NCBI GenBank assembly: GCA_017883485.1
Contig: JADGNM010000058.1
Coordinates: forward strand, 1-10,546
From: Methanosarcina sp.
Lineage (GTDB): Archaea; Halobacteriota; Methanosarcinia; Methanosarcinales; Methanosarcinaceae
DNA length: 10,546 bases
Direction of reading: 5' to 3'
Shown here: positions 1 through 5,966 of the stretch, piece after piece
Layout of the letters: each line of letters opens with the position of its first letter
Position numbering within the stretch: the stretch's first letter is position 1
The notes under the pieces: generated by a model
Database searches by the model: none
Told to the model about the DNA's origin: nothing
What the model saw: only the letters and a program-made list of their open reading frames with translations
Program-made: the position numbers and the translations under genes

Positions 1-93
1 AGGTTTTGCCAAAATTAATGAAATACTTTAAAAGCTAAAAAATGGATCATAAATGCTTGTTTTATCTAAATATTCTATGTTAAACCTGTATTC

Positions 94-117
94 ATAGCCG
101 CGAAAAACACTGAAGGG
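94..117. repeat. degenerate copy of the GC-rich 9-base repeat
   Basis: The stretch atagccgcgaaaaacactga resembles the better copy at 143-171 (ataaccgcggaaaacgcgg and following bases), with several substitutions and a missing part of a unit. It lies just upstream of that copy in the same orientation, so it reads as an eroded direct duplicate. Bases 1-93 are AT-rich and hold nothing I can recognise. Confidence 0.45.
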
Positions 118-129
118 CACGGCAAAATT

Positions 130-163
130 CAATCAAGTCTTTATAACCGCGGAAAACGCGGAA
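130..163 (+). repeat. left arm of 34-base inverted repeat (partner 1010-1043)
   Basis: The 34 bases here match the reverse complement of 1010-1043 with one mismatch (the base pairing with C1037). The core is ataaccgcggaaaacgcgg. Weaker similarity continues outward on both sides (left aaaattcaatc, right gattgagtttt). The two arms enclose about 850 bases carrying the metallopeptidase remnant. No transposase or clear target duplication is visible, so I call it a dispersed repeat and not an insertion sequence. Confidence 0.75.
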
Positions 164-303
164 GACGCTGAAGGAAACTGTGCCCTGGTATACTTCTTTC
201 CGCCCCGAGTTTCGCTTCGGGAGCACGATGTCCTTTTCGCTGCGCTCAAGAGGACTAACTTATGGATATAATTATTTCTGCGTTTCCCGCGTTTTCCGCG
301 GTT
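145..303. repeat. palindromic repeat element with 9-base units
   Basis: Bases 145-171 (three 9-base units: aaccgcgga, aaacgcgga, agacgctga) and 277-303 (tctgcgttt, cccgcgttt, tccgcggtt) are inverted copies, 24 of 27 positions matching, with a perfect 17-base core at 145-161 and 287-303. The interior holds two smaller hairpins: 204-221 (cccgag / ttcggg) and 230-255. The whole 159-base block could be a non-autonomous repeat or a structured intergenic element. No ORF lies inside. Confidence 0.65.
230..256 (+). repeat. 27-base hairpin repeat, copy 1
   Basis: The sequence beginning gtccttttcgctgcgctc is the exact reverse complement of 9916-9942. It folds as a stem-loop: gtcctttt (230-237) pairs with aagaggac (248-255), allowing one G-U, around a 10-base loop. 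A perfect 27-base match at both ends of a 10.5 kb window suggests a dispersed genomic repeat. Confidence 0.75.
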
Positions 304-462
304 AAAGGAAGTGGATCTAGTTTTTTCCTATACGATCTTGTTTGTTGAAGATGATAAATTTAGATTAAATTAGAAAAGTGTGTTAATTTGTGAGTCCACA
401 TAAAGACCGTGTTTGACATCTCATTTATTAATTTTTAAATGATAATCCTTAATTTTTAAGAC
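304..462. other. AT-rich spacer before metallopeptidase remnant
   Basis: No gene is seen. Translation of all frames just upstream of 463 shows nothing like the missing N-terminal part of the metallopeptidase. An 11-base direct repeat ttaatttttaa occurs at 428-438 and 449-459, which in such AT-rich sequence may be chance. With 1-303 this makes a 462-base gene-free stretch. Confidence 0.4.
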
Positions 463-946
463 ATGTTAATTTTCGTATTTGTATTTATGTACAACCTAAA
501 AATTCTATCAGGAGAGATTGAACCTTCTATCAAATTAAAAGGAAAGTATTTTGAGGTTACTGTCTCGAAAAATACGCCTCAAAAAAGCCAGCACCAGGTT
601 GTAAGAGATACACTTTGGAAATGGTACCTTGAACATGCTGAAAATAAACTCAGGGAGATTATGCACAAATACTCTCGCAAACTGCAAATCGATACCCCAA
701 CTGTAGTTGTTAAACCTCAGGCAAAGCGTTGGGGGCAGTTGCTCGAATACTAATATAATCAGGATTAACATTCAGATAATAATGGCTCCTATAAAACAGA
801 TTGAATATGTTGTAGCCCATGAACTTTGCCACGTAAAGTACAAAGACCATTCATCCAAATTCTGGAAAAACCTCAGTCTGGTTATGCCCGACTATCAACT
901 CCGAAAGGAGTCTCTAAGAAAGGAAGGCTGGAGATACGTTTTATGA
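463..946 (+). pseudogene. remnant of YgjP/DUF45-type HExxH metallopeptidase (frameshifted, N-truncated)
   Basis: Two overlapping frames together encode about 160 residues of a DUF45/YgjP-like zinc metallopeptidase. The first frame (463-753) gives the middle of the family (LKGKYFEVTV, then WYLEHAENKLREIMHKYSRKL) up to KRWG. The second (to 946) gives the continuation SCSNTNIIRINIQIIMAP, the zinc-binding HELCH, and the following DHSSKFW seen in the family. Dropping one G from the five-G run at 731-735 joins them as KRWGSCSNTN, the expected conserved box. About 70 N-terminal residues usual for archaeal members are absent and no ribosome binding site precedes 463 or the alternative ATG at 487. Inverted repeats flank the locus. 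The simplest reading is a dead gene; a sequencing error in the G run would explain the frameshift but not the missing N-terminus. Confidence 0.8.
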
Positions 947-1000
947 TATTTTCTCTCCTTTCCTAAAGAAAATCGAATTAAAACGCAGGCATAATTTTTC

Positions 1001-1043
1001 TTCCGCGTTTTCCGCGTTTTCCGCGGTTATAAAGACCTGATTG
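1001..1043 (-). repeat. tandem 9-base units and right arm of the 34-base inverted repeat
   Basis: Three 9-base units run head to tail: ttccgcgtt (1001-1009), ttccgcgtt (1010-1018), ttccgcggt (1019-1027). Bases 1010-1043 form the inverted partner of 130-163, 33 of 34 positions matching. This copy has one more unit than its partner, consistent with unit-number variation. Confidence 0.75.
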
Positions 1044-1303
1044 AGTTTTTTTCCATGCCTGCCTATACTTTCCGTGTTTAAAGAATCTAAAATGGTTTTA
1101 AACTAAATGTTTGTGTTCATAAATACATTGGCTGCAATCATATGCTGATTTTGGAATTTATACTATAGGATCATTTTCGTTTGAAGTGACCTTTGTCCAA
1201 AAAGCACTATCAGATCCAAAACCTGCAAGTTAATCTCAACATACGCTCTACATAATTTAATGAAACAATTTCAATCACAAATGATGGACGGCTTAGATAG
1301 CAA
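1044..1303. other. AT-rich spacer upstream of OYE remnant
   Basis: No gene is seen on either strand. The only regulatory candidate is a TATA-like tttatactatagg around 1157-1169, but it lies roughly 150 bases before the ATG at 1315, so its link to that gene is uncertain. Confidence 0.35.
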
Positions 1304-1314
1304 GGAGTGATTTG

Positions 1315-1729
1315 ATGAAAAGCGTTTTTGGTGATGCCAAGATTGCAGGTGTCACACTCAAAAATATAATCATTCGTTCCGCCACCCATGAAGGCATGGC
1401 TGACAAAAACGGATGCCCGACAGAAATGCTGCTGAAAAAATACGAACTCCTTGCCAGAGGTGAAGTTGGAGCAATTATTACTGGTTATGCAGCAATTCAA
1501 CAATCCGGGAAATGCTCAATGTATAATTCGCTGATGATTGACAGCGATTCTCAGATCAGGTCCTTTGAAGAGTTGACCCACAGAGTACATGAGCAGGGCA
1601 CTGCGATTTTTTTGCAAATTGCCCATTGCGTCAGGCAGACACGCTCGGAAATGCATCCCCTTAAATGTTATTGCGGAAGAATGCCTGGAAAGGTATAAAC
1701 TGTTAAAGGAGTCCGTTAAGTTTCATTAA
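1315..1729 (+). pseudogene. old yellow enzyme family (NADH:flavin oxidoreductase) fragment with internal deletion
   Basis: The ATG at 1315 follows GGAG at 1304-1307 and opens a frame whose first ~115 residues read as the N-terminus of an FMN-binding OYE-family TIM barrel: IIRSATHEGMAD, the GAIITGYAAIQQSGK strand/loop, LTHRVHEQG, and IAHCVRQTRSE. The usual glycine after HC is valine here. Family proteins are about 350-400 residues, but this frame stops at 1698 after a non-conserved tail. In the +2 frame, 1652-1729 reads PLNVIAEECLERYKLLKESV to a TAA, which looks like a C-terminal helix of the same protein. I infer loss of roughly 230 or more codons with a frame change at the junction near 1650-1665. 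The FMN-binding and NADH-interacting C-terminal half is missing, so activity is not expected. Confidence 0.8.
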
Positions 1730-1739
1730 ATAATTTAAC

Positions 1740-1773
1740 TCAGCATAATAGAACTGATGTTGCTTTATGCTGA
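1740..1773. terminator. hairpin between convergent genes, possible terminator
   Basis: Bases 1740-1748 (tcagcataa) and 1765-1773 (ttatgctga) form a perfect 9-base stem with a 16-base loop. It lies between the OYE remnant (plus) and the secreted-protein gene (minus), where a shared terminator would fit. Neither side has a strong T-run, so a terminator role is only inferred. Confidence 0.35.
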
Positions 1774-1828
1774 TTAGCTAAATTCGCCTATTTCAGATGA
1801 TCCGTGCGCGTTATTCGGTCGATGCAAC

Positions 1829-2380
1829 TCAAAATACGACACTGTTAGCGGTTCCTTTAAGGTCTATCACTTCATAGAACTGCAATACTCCCTTAGCGAA
1901 ACGCGGTCTACCGATTGTAGTTTTGCTGGTTGTCCGGATCGCAATAGTTTTAAATTCTCGTGCCGAACCATCAAGGTTGATTGCAGGCACCAGCAAGGTT
2001 AGTGTTGTAACACGGAGATCAGGAACACTTTCTAAGGTCACGGTAAACATCGTACCCATCTCTGTTTCTTGTGTACGGATCTCGTCTCCTTTGAAACCGT
2101 GTGTGCCTGTCGAGTCTTTGTAGTTAAAAAGAGGTTGGCCTGTGATGCTGCTTGTCGAATAGCTTATTTGTACATCCTTATATTTGGGTCCGACTCCTTG
2201 CAGAGAGAACAGGTTTGGCTCACTATATTGATATTGACTAACAGATTTTGTTCCTGTCTCCTGACCTGGCGAAACTGCAGAAGCTGCGACTGCAGATGCA
2301 GATGCCAATAAAACTACAAAAAGGACCGCCAGTAAAAGTCCTGATGTCTTTTTTAGCTTCTCAAATATTTGATTTCTCAT
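1829..2380 (-). CDS. secreted protein of unknown function
   Basis: This 183-residue protein begins with a clear signal peptide: positive start (MRNQIFEKLKK), hydrophobic core at about residues 14-28, and small residues ASAVAASA suitable for cleavage near residue 33-35. The mature ~150 residues have no cysteine, and alternate beta-prone stretches (VQISYSTSSI, MFTVTLESVP, LRVTTLTLLVPAI, FKTIAIRTTSKT) with loops, suggesting an all-beta exported domain. I do not recognise a family. The ATG at 2380 is preceded on the minus strand by GGGAG six bases away, which supports this start. It is transcribed alone, converging on the OYE remnant. Confidence 0.8.
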   Translation of the reverse strand: MRNQIFEKLKKTSGLLLAVLFVVLLASASAVAASAVSPGQETGTKSVSQYQYSEPNLFSLQGVGPKYKDVQISYSTSSITGQPLFNYKDSTGTHGFKGDEIRTQETEMGTMFTVTLESVPDLRVTTLTLLVPAINLDGSAREFKTIAIRTTSKTTIGRPRFAKGVLQFYEVIDLKGTANSVVF

Positions 2381-2435
2381 GCACTCCCACTCTCTAAACT
2401 TTTGTCAAATTTTGTTTGATTTTAGTTGCTTCTGA

Positions 2436-2445
2436 TATTTTATAG
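2436..2445 (-). promoter_or_regulatory. TATA box for the secreted-protein gene
   Basis: On the minus strand this reads CTATAAAATA. A start about 22-26 bases downstream would fall near 2411, leaving a ~30-base leader that includes the GGGAG site before the ATG at 2380. Spacing and sequence fit an archaeal promoter. Confidence 0.5.
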
Positions 2446-2584
2446 GATATTCCAAATCGTTATTGTTTCCCGAATTTGGTGATTATAACAAGAACCCGGA
2501 GAATAATAAGGATATCTGTATTAAATTAAATCACAACTTCAAAGCCAAGTCCAAAAGTTGACGAGTAATAATTCTAGAATAAAA

Positions 2585-2616
2585 TGCTATTTCTTTAGTA
2601 AAGTGCTATTTCTTTA
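2585..2616. repeat. 13-base direct repeat, 19-base period
   Basis: tgctatttcttta occurs at 2585-2597 and again at 2604-2616. Between them ctttagtaaag (2593-2603) is a small palindrome. A period near two helical turns would place both copies on one DNA face, as with operator pairs. It is far (over 220 bases) from the next start codon. Confidence 0.45.
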
Positions 2617-2776
2617 AAATGTTGGGAACAAATGTCAGGAATATACGGTTCTAAATTAAAGATTGGTTCATTTGGCTTAATTTCAGCTCTGCATTGTTAA
2701 TCACTTGCTGTGAAGCCAGCCATATAAGTACGGTTTTAATAATAGAAGGAACTTTTAATACATTATTAAGATTATA

Positions 2777-2816
2777 TCAGGTTAATTATTTTAAAATTAT
2801 TTTCCCTCAGGTTAAT
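2777..2816 (+). repeat. 10-base direct repeat, 30-base period, upstream of phasin-like gene
   Basis: tcaggttaat occurs at 2777-2786 and 2807-2816, exactly 30 bases apart, ending 21 bases before the ATG at 2838. The position is right for an operator or leader element of the downstream gene. The role is inferred only. Confidence 0.45.
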
Positions 2817-2837
2817 GAGTTAAAGAAGCGTTTGTAC

Positions 2838-3164
2838 ATGAGAGAATCAGTTAGAAAAATCGGGCTCATAGGTGCTGGCCTCTGGGCAATGACAGAAGAT
2901 AAAATAAATGAGTTAGTAAAGGATCTTGTGGATAAAGGAGACATCAGTAAGGAGGAAGGAAAAAAGGCTGTCCAGGAGCTGATTGATGAAAGCAAAAAAC
3001 AGACAATAGACCTTGAAAAGAAGGTTTCCGAAAAGATTCAGGATGCCATGTCCAAAAAAGAGATATTTACCGGAAAAGATATGAATGAGCTAGAATCAAG
3101 AATAAAGGACCTGGAAGAAGAAATTCGGAGAATAAAGAACAAAGAAAATATGTTTTTTAAGTGA
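2838..3164 (+). CDS. phasin-like (PHA granule-associated family) coiled-coil protein
   Basis: The 108-residue product has the layout of small phasin/PhaF-like proteins: a short hydrophobic helix (KIGLIGAGLWAMTEDK, residues 7-22), then LVKDLVDKGDISKEEGKKAV, close to the family pattern of a helix-turn with DKGD/EEGKK, a charged helix to about residue 72, and a C-terminal coiled coil (MNELESRIKDLEEEIRRIK, residues 82-100). In bacteria such proteins coat polyhydroxyalkanoate granules or act as amphipathic stabilisers; in methanogens, not generally known for PHA, the partner is unknown and could be a membrane or another coiled coil. I chose the ATG at 2838 because similarity starts there; no strong ribosome binding site is visible (aaagaag upstream is weak). 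Its stop overlaps the end of the convergent lipoprotein gene by 8 bases. Confidence 0.75.
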   Translation: MRESVRKIGLIGAGLWAMTEDKINELVKDLVDKGDISKEEGKKAVQELIDESKKQTIDLEKKVSEKIQDAMSKKEIFTGKDMNELESRIKDLEEEIRRIKNKENMFFK

Positions 3165-3507
3165 GAACTTTCTCCTTAGTTAAGTTTTCACTTTTTTCCG
3201 TTTCCGCATTTTCAATTGCTATATCCTCTCCAACGCTTGAGTTTCCAAGCAAGTCCTGAAGATCTGCCATATCAGAATCAAGCTCCTTGAGTTCTGCTTG
3301 CGTGAGGCCCACATCTATATCTTCGGCTGGTGCGCCGTTTAGTGAGCCGTTTAGTAAGCCGTTTTGTGCGTTGCTACTCCTCACTTCAGTATAGTTTGAG
3401 CCTTTTCCTGCTTCTTTTAAATTAGACTTATCATTTCCGATACATCCGGATACTGCAAGCCAGATAATTATACTTGACAGCACGAGCAGATGAGCTGATT
3501 TGACCAT
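3157..3507 (-). CDS. small secreted lipoprotein, function unknown
   Basis: The 116-residue product starts with MVKSAHLLVLSSIIIWLAVS followed by GC: a lipoprotein signal with lipobox AVSGC, giving Cys22 as the lipidated residue. The mature part is low-complexity and acidic, with an NGLLNGSLNGA stretch and one likely helix (LTQAELKELDSDMADLQDLL, residues 68-87), plus several N-X-S/T sequons. I recognise no catalytic motif. The ATG is preceded by GAGG seven bases upstream. It lies only 28 bases after the secreted coiled-coil gene on the same strand, so the two are probably co-transcribed and may act together at the outer face of the membrane. Confidence 0.8.
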   Translation of the reverse strand: MVKSAHLLVLSSIIIWLAVSGCIGNDKSNLKEAGKGSNYTEVRSSNAQNGLLNGSLNGAPAEDIDVGLTQAELKELDSDMADLQDLLGNSSVGEDIAIENAETEKSENLTKEKVLT

Positions 3508-3535
3508 TTTTATGCCTCTTCAAATCTAATTTTTT

Positions 3536-4570
3536 TCAGCGAGTTTTGTTATGCTCGATTTTCGGGCTACTTTCGACATCGACTTCATTAATTGTTGGGT
3601 TTTCGGATTTTTTCAGTTCTTCGAAAATATCTTTTAGTAGCTTATTTGCCTTGTTGATGTCACTAATGGATTGAAGCAAGTAATTGTTTGCCATTTCCAG
3701 ATTTTCCCGGGTGACGTTCTGATCTTCGTAAATGGAATCCGCATCTTTTTTCTTATCCTGCGCAGATTTTAAGTATAATTTGTAACTGGCAAGTTCTATC
3801 TTAAGGTCAGATATATCAGCTCCGGTTTTATTCAGGTTCTCTATCCTCGCATCGAGTATACCGGAGAGAACTTCGGATTTCTCGAGAAATTCTCCGACTT
3901 TCCCACTGACAATCTGCCCTGCGCCTGCAAGACTGATTTTCTGTGCGTCCACCCATGTTTCGCGTACTGACCTGACCGTCGTAGCAAGCTCTTTCTGGCT
4001 GGAAGCGTTTGCAACTTTTGCCTTTTCAGTCCCAAGCAGTTCAATCTTTTCATCTATGGCAGTAACTATTTTTTCCGTCCCGTTACTATTTGAATATTCC
4101 ATGTTGCTCTTTACATTTGAAAGATGGGCGATCATAAAGCTAATGCTTGAGTTAAGATAGAGCTTTGTGGCATTTAAAGCTTCATTTGAGTTTGGGTTAA
4201 GCTCTTCGGCGTGGATTTGGCTTTTGACCTTAAGGAAATCCTTTTTTGCTTTCCGGTATTCTTCCCTTTGAAGCTCGAGTTCTTTTTTTATCTTCTGTCT
4301 CTCCTGTTTATATTCGGAAATACTGTTCTGATTTTTTACATCTGGGTCGCCCGAAAACTGTTCAGGGCCAGCCACAGAGATGTTGGAATCGCTTGTATTG
4401 TTTATTTCATTAACGTACGAGTTTCCTGATTCCTCTTGCATATTCTGATTCTGGTTTCCGTGTCCTTCAGATGTGGCTTTGTCAGCAAAGGCTGCTCCCG
4501 GCAGCACAATAAGTAGTGTAAATATGATCGTAAAGTAAGTCAGATATCGCATAAATCTTATTTTTTTCAT
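3536..4570 (-). CDS. secreted, sequon-rich coiled-coil protein
   Basis: The 344-residue product has a signal peptide (MKKIRFMRYLTYFTIIFTLL then IVLPGAAFA, cut near residue 29), a low-complexity Gln/Asn/Ser segment (residues 30-80), a highly charged helix (EYKQERQKIKKELELQREEY and on, about 86-120), and further helical segments to about residue 320. There are about ten N-X-S/T sequons, including N58, N63, N133, N140, N188, N247, N285 and N341, and no cysteine, as expected for an exported archaeal glycoprotein. I do not recognise a family. The start at 4570 is chosen over an in-frame ATG at 4630 because GGGAGGT lies six bases before it and the signal peptide begins there. It heads a two-gene unit with the lipoprotein and is divergent from the membrane-anchored winged-helix gene. 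Confidence 0.85.
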   Translation of the reverse strand: MKKIRFMRYLTYFTIIFTLLIVLPGAAFADKATSEGHGNQNQNMQEESGNSYVNEINNTSDSNISVAGPEQFSGDPDVKNQNSISEYKQERQKIKKELELQREEYRKAKKDFLKVKSQIHAEELNPNSNEALNATKLYLNSSISFMIAHLSNVKSNMEYSNSNGTEKIVTAIDEKIELLGTEKAKVANASSQKELATTVRSVRETWVDAQKISLAGAGQIVSGKVGEFLEKSEVLSGILDARIENLNKTGADISDLKIELASYKLYLKSAQDKKKDADSIYEDQNVTRENLEMANNYLLQSISDINKANKLLKDIFEELKKSENPTINEVDVESSPKIEHNKTR

Positions 4571-4620
4571 CTGACTACCTCCCTTAGTAAGTCCTATTAC
4601 AGCTGTATAGAATGAGGTAG

Positions 4621-4628
4621 ATATAAGC
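4621..4628 (-). promoter_or_regulatory. candidate TATA box for the coiled-coil/lipoprotein unit
   Basis: On the minus strand this reads gcttatat. Initiation ~25 bases downstream would be near 4597, giving a leader of about 25-30 bases that carries the strong GGGAGGT site. The match to the archaeal TATA consensus is moderate. Confidence 0.4.
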
Positions 4629-4668
4629 ATTCTTTTCTGAACAGTTAGATTCGCGGGCAGACATGAGC

Positions 4669-4712
4669 ATTCAAGCTTGATAAGGTCTCAATTTCCTTGA
4701 TAAAGCTTGAAT
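4669..4712. promoter_or_regulatory. paired AAGCTT-centred operator-like sites
   Basis: tcaagcttga at 4671-4680 is a perfect 10-base palindrome; taaagcttga at 4701-4710 is a near copy exactly 30 bases on. In addition attcaagctt (4669-4678) and aagcttgaat (4703-4712) form a perfect inverted pair. The array lies about 40 bases upstream of one divergent promoter's TATA-like box and ends about 12 bases before the other, a typical place for a shared regulator. The obvious candidate binder, by proximity only, is the adjacent winged-helix protein. Confidence 0.5.
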
Positions 4713-4724
4713 ACGCCTTTATAG

Positions 4725-4733
4725 CTTTATAAA
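4725..4733 (+). promoter_or_regulatory. TATA box for the membrane winged-helix gene
   Basis: CTTTATAAA is a good archaeal TATA element. A start 25-28 bases downstream would be at about 4757-4760, giving a ~25-base leader to the GTG at 4785. The leader has no clear Shine-Dalgarno and contains a 12-codon frame from ATG 4760 to a stop at 4795. Confidence 0.5.
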
Positions 4734-4784
4734 TTTCTGTAACGAAAAGTAAAAGATTTATGTTAAAAACTCGTTTAAGATTGC

Positions 4785-5768
4785 GTGAATTTTAAAAAGC
4801 TTAGCAGGATCGCCTGTGTCTTTCTTCTAATCTTTTTTACCCAGGGAAATGCACTCGCGGCCACAATTCACGGGACTGTTTATGAGTGGAATAGTTTCAA
4901 ACCTCTTAATAACACAGTAATTGAAGTTAATTCTACTCCCATACAGAACGTTGTTGCGACGGATGCAAACTTCTCTTTCAATCTTACTCCTGGAACTTAT
5001 TTAATAACTGCTCAATATTTAGAGGGAAAAACCCTAGTTTATGAAGCTAAGGAAACTGTTGTGATTTCAATTGAAGGAGAATATGTACATGACCTCCTGC
5101 TCTTTCCCCCGTATGAAGAAGAACTTCTGAGCCAGAATAGGTCTGAAGTTGCGGATCCGAGCTTTAACACGGCACAGCCAGCGTCTCAACCAAACTCTGA
5201 AAACGTTTATCTGGTTTCTGCTTTCCTCGCCTTCATAGTCGTTACACTACTGGGCGTCTACCTCTTGAGCCACTTCTTAAAGAAGAACAATAAGAAACCT
5301 CCTGAAATAATTGATGGTTTTTCCGATGGAAACGGCTTTTCGGGAAGAAACGGAGATCTAAAGAGATTAGAAGCTGGAAATCCCATAACGGAAGCGAAAT
5401 TTTCTGAAGAGATAGAAGACAGTTCCACAGAGAATTCAGCAGAGGATCTTGACGATTGTGTTGAAATAAAATCTGAGTTGCCTGCATCCACAGGTGAAGA
5501 GGCAAGAGAATCTCAGGAAGATCGCAAAATAAATCTTCCCGATGATCTTAAGGAACTCCTGGACCTGATCCGAGCTTGCGGAAATCGAATCACACAGAGA
5601 GAACTCCGAAAGAAATCCCCTTACTCGGAATCAAAAGTCAGCCTTATGCTTTCTGACCTCGAAGAGCGCGGCCTGATTGAAAAATTCAAGAGAGGCAGAG
5701 GTAATATTATCCGTATTCCTGATGAACATATCTCTAAGCAAACAGAAGATGAAAATAAACAGGAATAA
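4785..5768 (+). CDS. membrane-anchored winged-helix regulator with extracellular beta-sandwich-like domain
   Basis: The 327-residue product has a signal peptide (about residues 1-26, ending NALAA), then a domain like carboxypeptidase-regulatory/Ig-type beta sandwiches (27-105: IHGTVYEW, an N-X-T-rich loop, TPGTYLITAQYL), a linker, one membrane span (about 141-164, VYLVSAFLAFIVVTLLGVYL), a basic stop-transfer patch KKNNKK, an acidic linker, and a C-terminal winged helix (about 251-312). The last has a first helix LPDDLKELLDLIRACG, TQRELRKKS, recognition helix SESKVSLMLSDLEERGLIE, and a basic wing KFKRGRGNIIRIP, as in archaeal MarR/DUF7343-like membrane regulators. It would sit with the sandwich outside and the DNA-binding domain inside, a one-component transmembrane regulator. 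The start is GTG; no strong ribosome binding site is seen. The divergent exported proteins are its plausible targets (inference). Confidence 0.85.
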   Translation: MNFKKLSRIACVFLLIFFTQGNALAATIHGTVYEWNSFKPLNNTVIEVNSTPIQNVVATDANFSFNLTPGTYLITAQYLEGKTLVYEAKETVVISIEGEYVHDLLLFPPYEEELLSQNRSEVADPSFNTAQPASQPNSENVYLVSAFLAFIVVTLLGVYLLSHFLKKNNKKPPEIIDGFSDGNGFSGRNGDLKRLEAGNPITEAKFSEEIEDSSTENSAEDLDDCVEIKSELPASTGEEARESQEDRKINLPDDLKELLDLIRACGNRITQRELRKKSPYSESKVSLMLSDLEERGLIEKFKRGRGNIIRIPDEHISKQTEDENKQE

Positions 5769-5865
5769 CTCGGAAGATGTATCCGGTACAATCTCTTTTG
5801 AAAAAAATAGATCGCAAACTATATAACTAAATTCATCCACTAAGCAGCAAGTACAGTAAATAACT

Positions 5866-5901
5866 TTGAAAGATCAGGCAAAGTTCCAGATGCCCTTTCA
5901 A
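5866..5901. terminator. bulged hairpin upstream of the ACT-hom-lig operon
   Basis: ttgaaag (5866-5872) pairs with ctttcaa (5895-5901), and ggca (5877-5880) with tgcc (5891-5894), leaving a 4-base bulge and 10-base loop. It follows the winged-helix gene by ~100 bases and precedes the next promoter, so it may end the upstream transcript or be an operator. There is no strong T-run after it. Confidence 0.3.
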
Positions 5902-5941
5902 CTTTCTTAGGCCTTAATTTACGGGATTAAGTTTATAGAGA

Positions 5942-5950
5942 TTATATAAA
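5942..5950 (+). promoter_or_regulatory. TATA-like element before the ACT-domain gene
   Basis: ttatataaa is a close match to the archaeal TATA box, but initiation ~25-30 bases on would fall at 5970-5978, after the ATG at 5967. Either transcription starts from the weaker aagtttatag element at about 5929-5938, or translation begins leaderless at the later ATG at 5979. Confidence 0.35.
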
Positions 5951-5966
5951 TTGCATGAGGGACAAG

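Larger units (their letters stand above)
2446..2837. other. gene-free AT-rich region with direct repeats
   Basis: No gene is visible across these ~390 bases. It contains two direct-repeat pairs (annotated separately at 2585-2616 and 2777-2816) that could be regulator sites for the phasin-like gene. An in-frame ATG at 2694 could extend that gene, but the extra residues are not protein-like and the conserved region starts at 2838. Confidence 0.4.

Noticed and set aside
145..303. CRISPR array
   Set aside because: The units are 9 bases, contiguous and inverted across the element, without regular unique spacers.
2694..2837. N-terminal extension of the phasin-like protein from ATG 2694
   Set aside because: The 48 extra residues show no family similarity and would run through the direct repeats; the conserved region begins at ATG 2838.
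4211..4429. 72-residue hydrophobic frame on the plus strand
   Set aside because: It lies wholly inside the minus-strand coiled-coil gene; its hydrophobicity is the expected complement of a Lys/Glu-rich helix.
4571..4630. Longer start at 4630 for the secreted coiled-coil protein
   Set aside because: GGGAGGT and a classical signal peptide both point to ATG 4570; the extension would cover the probable promoter and leader.
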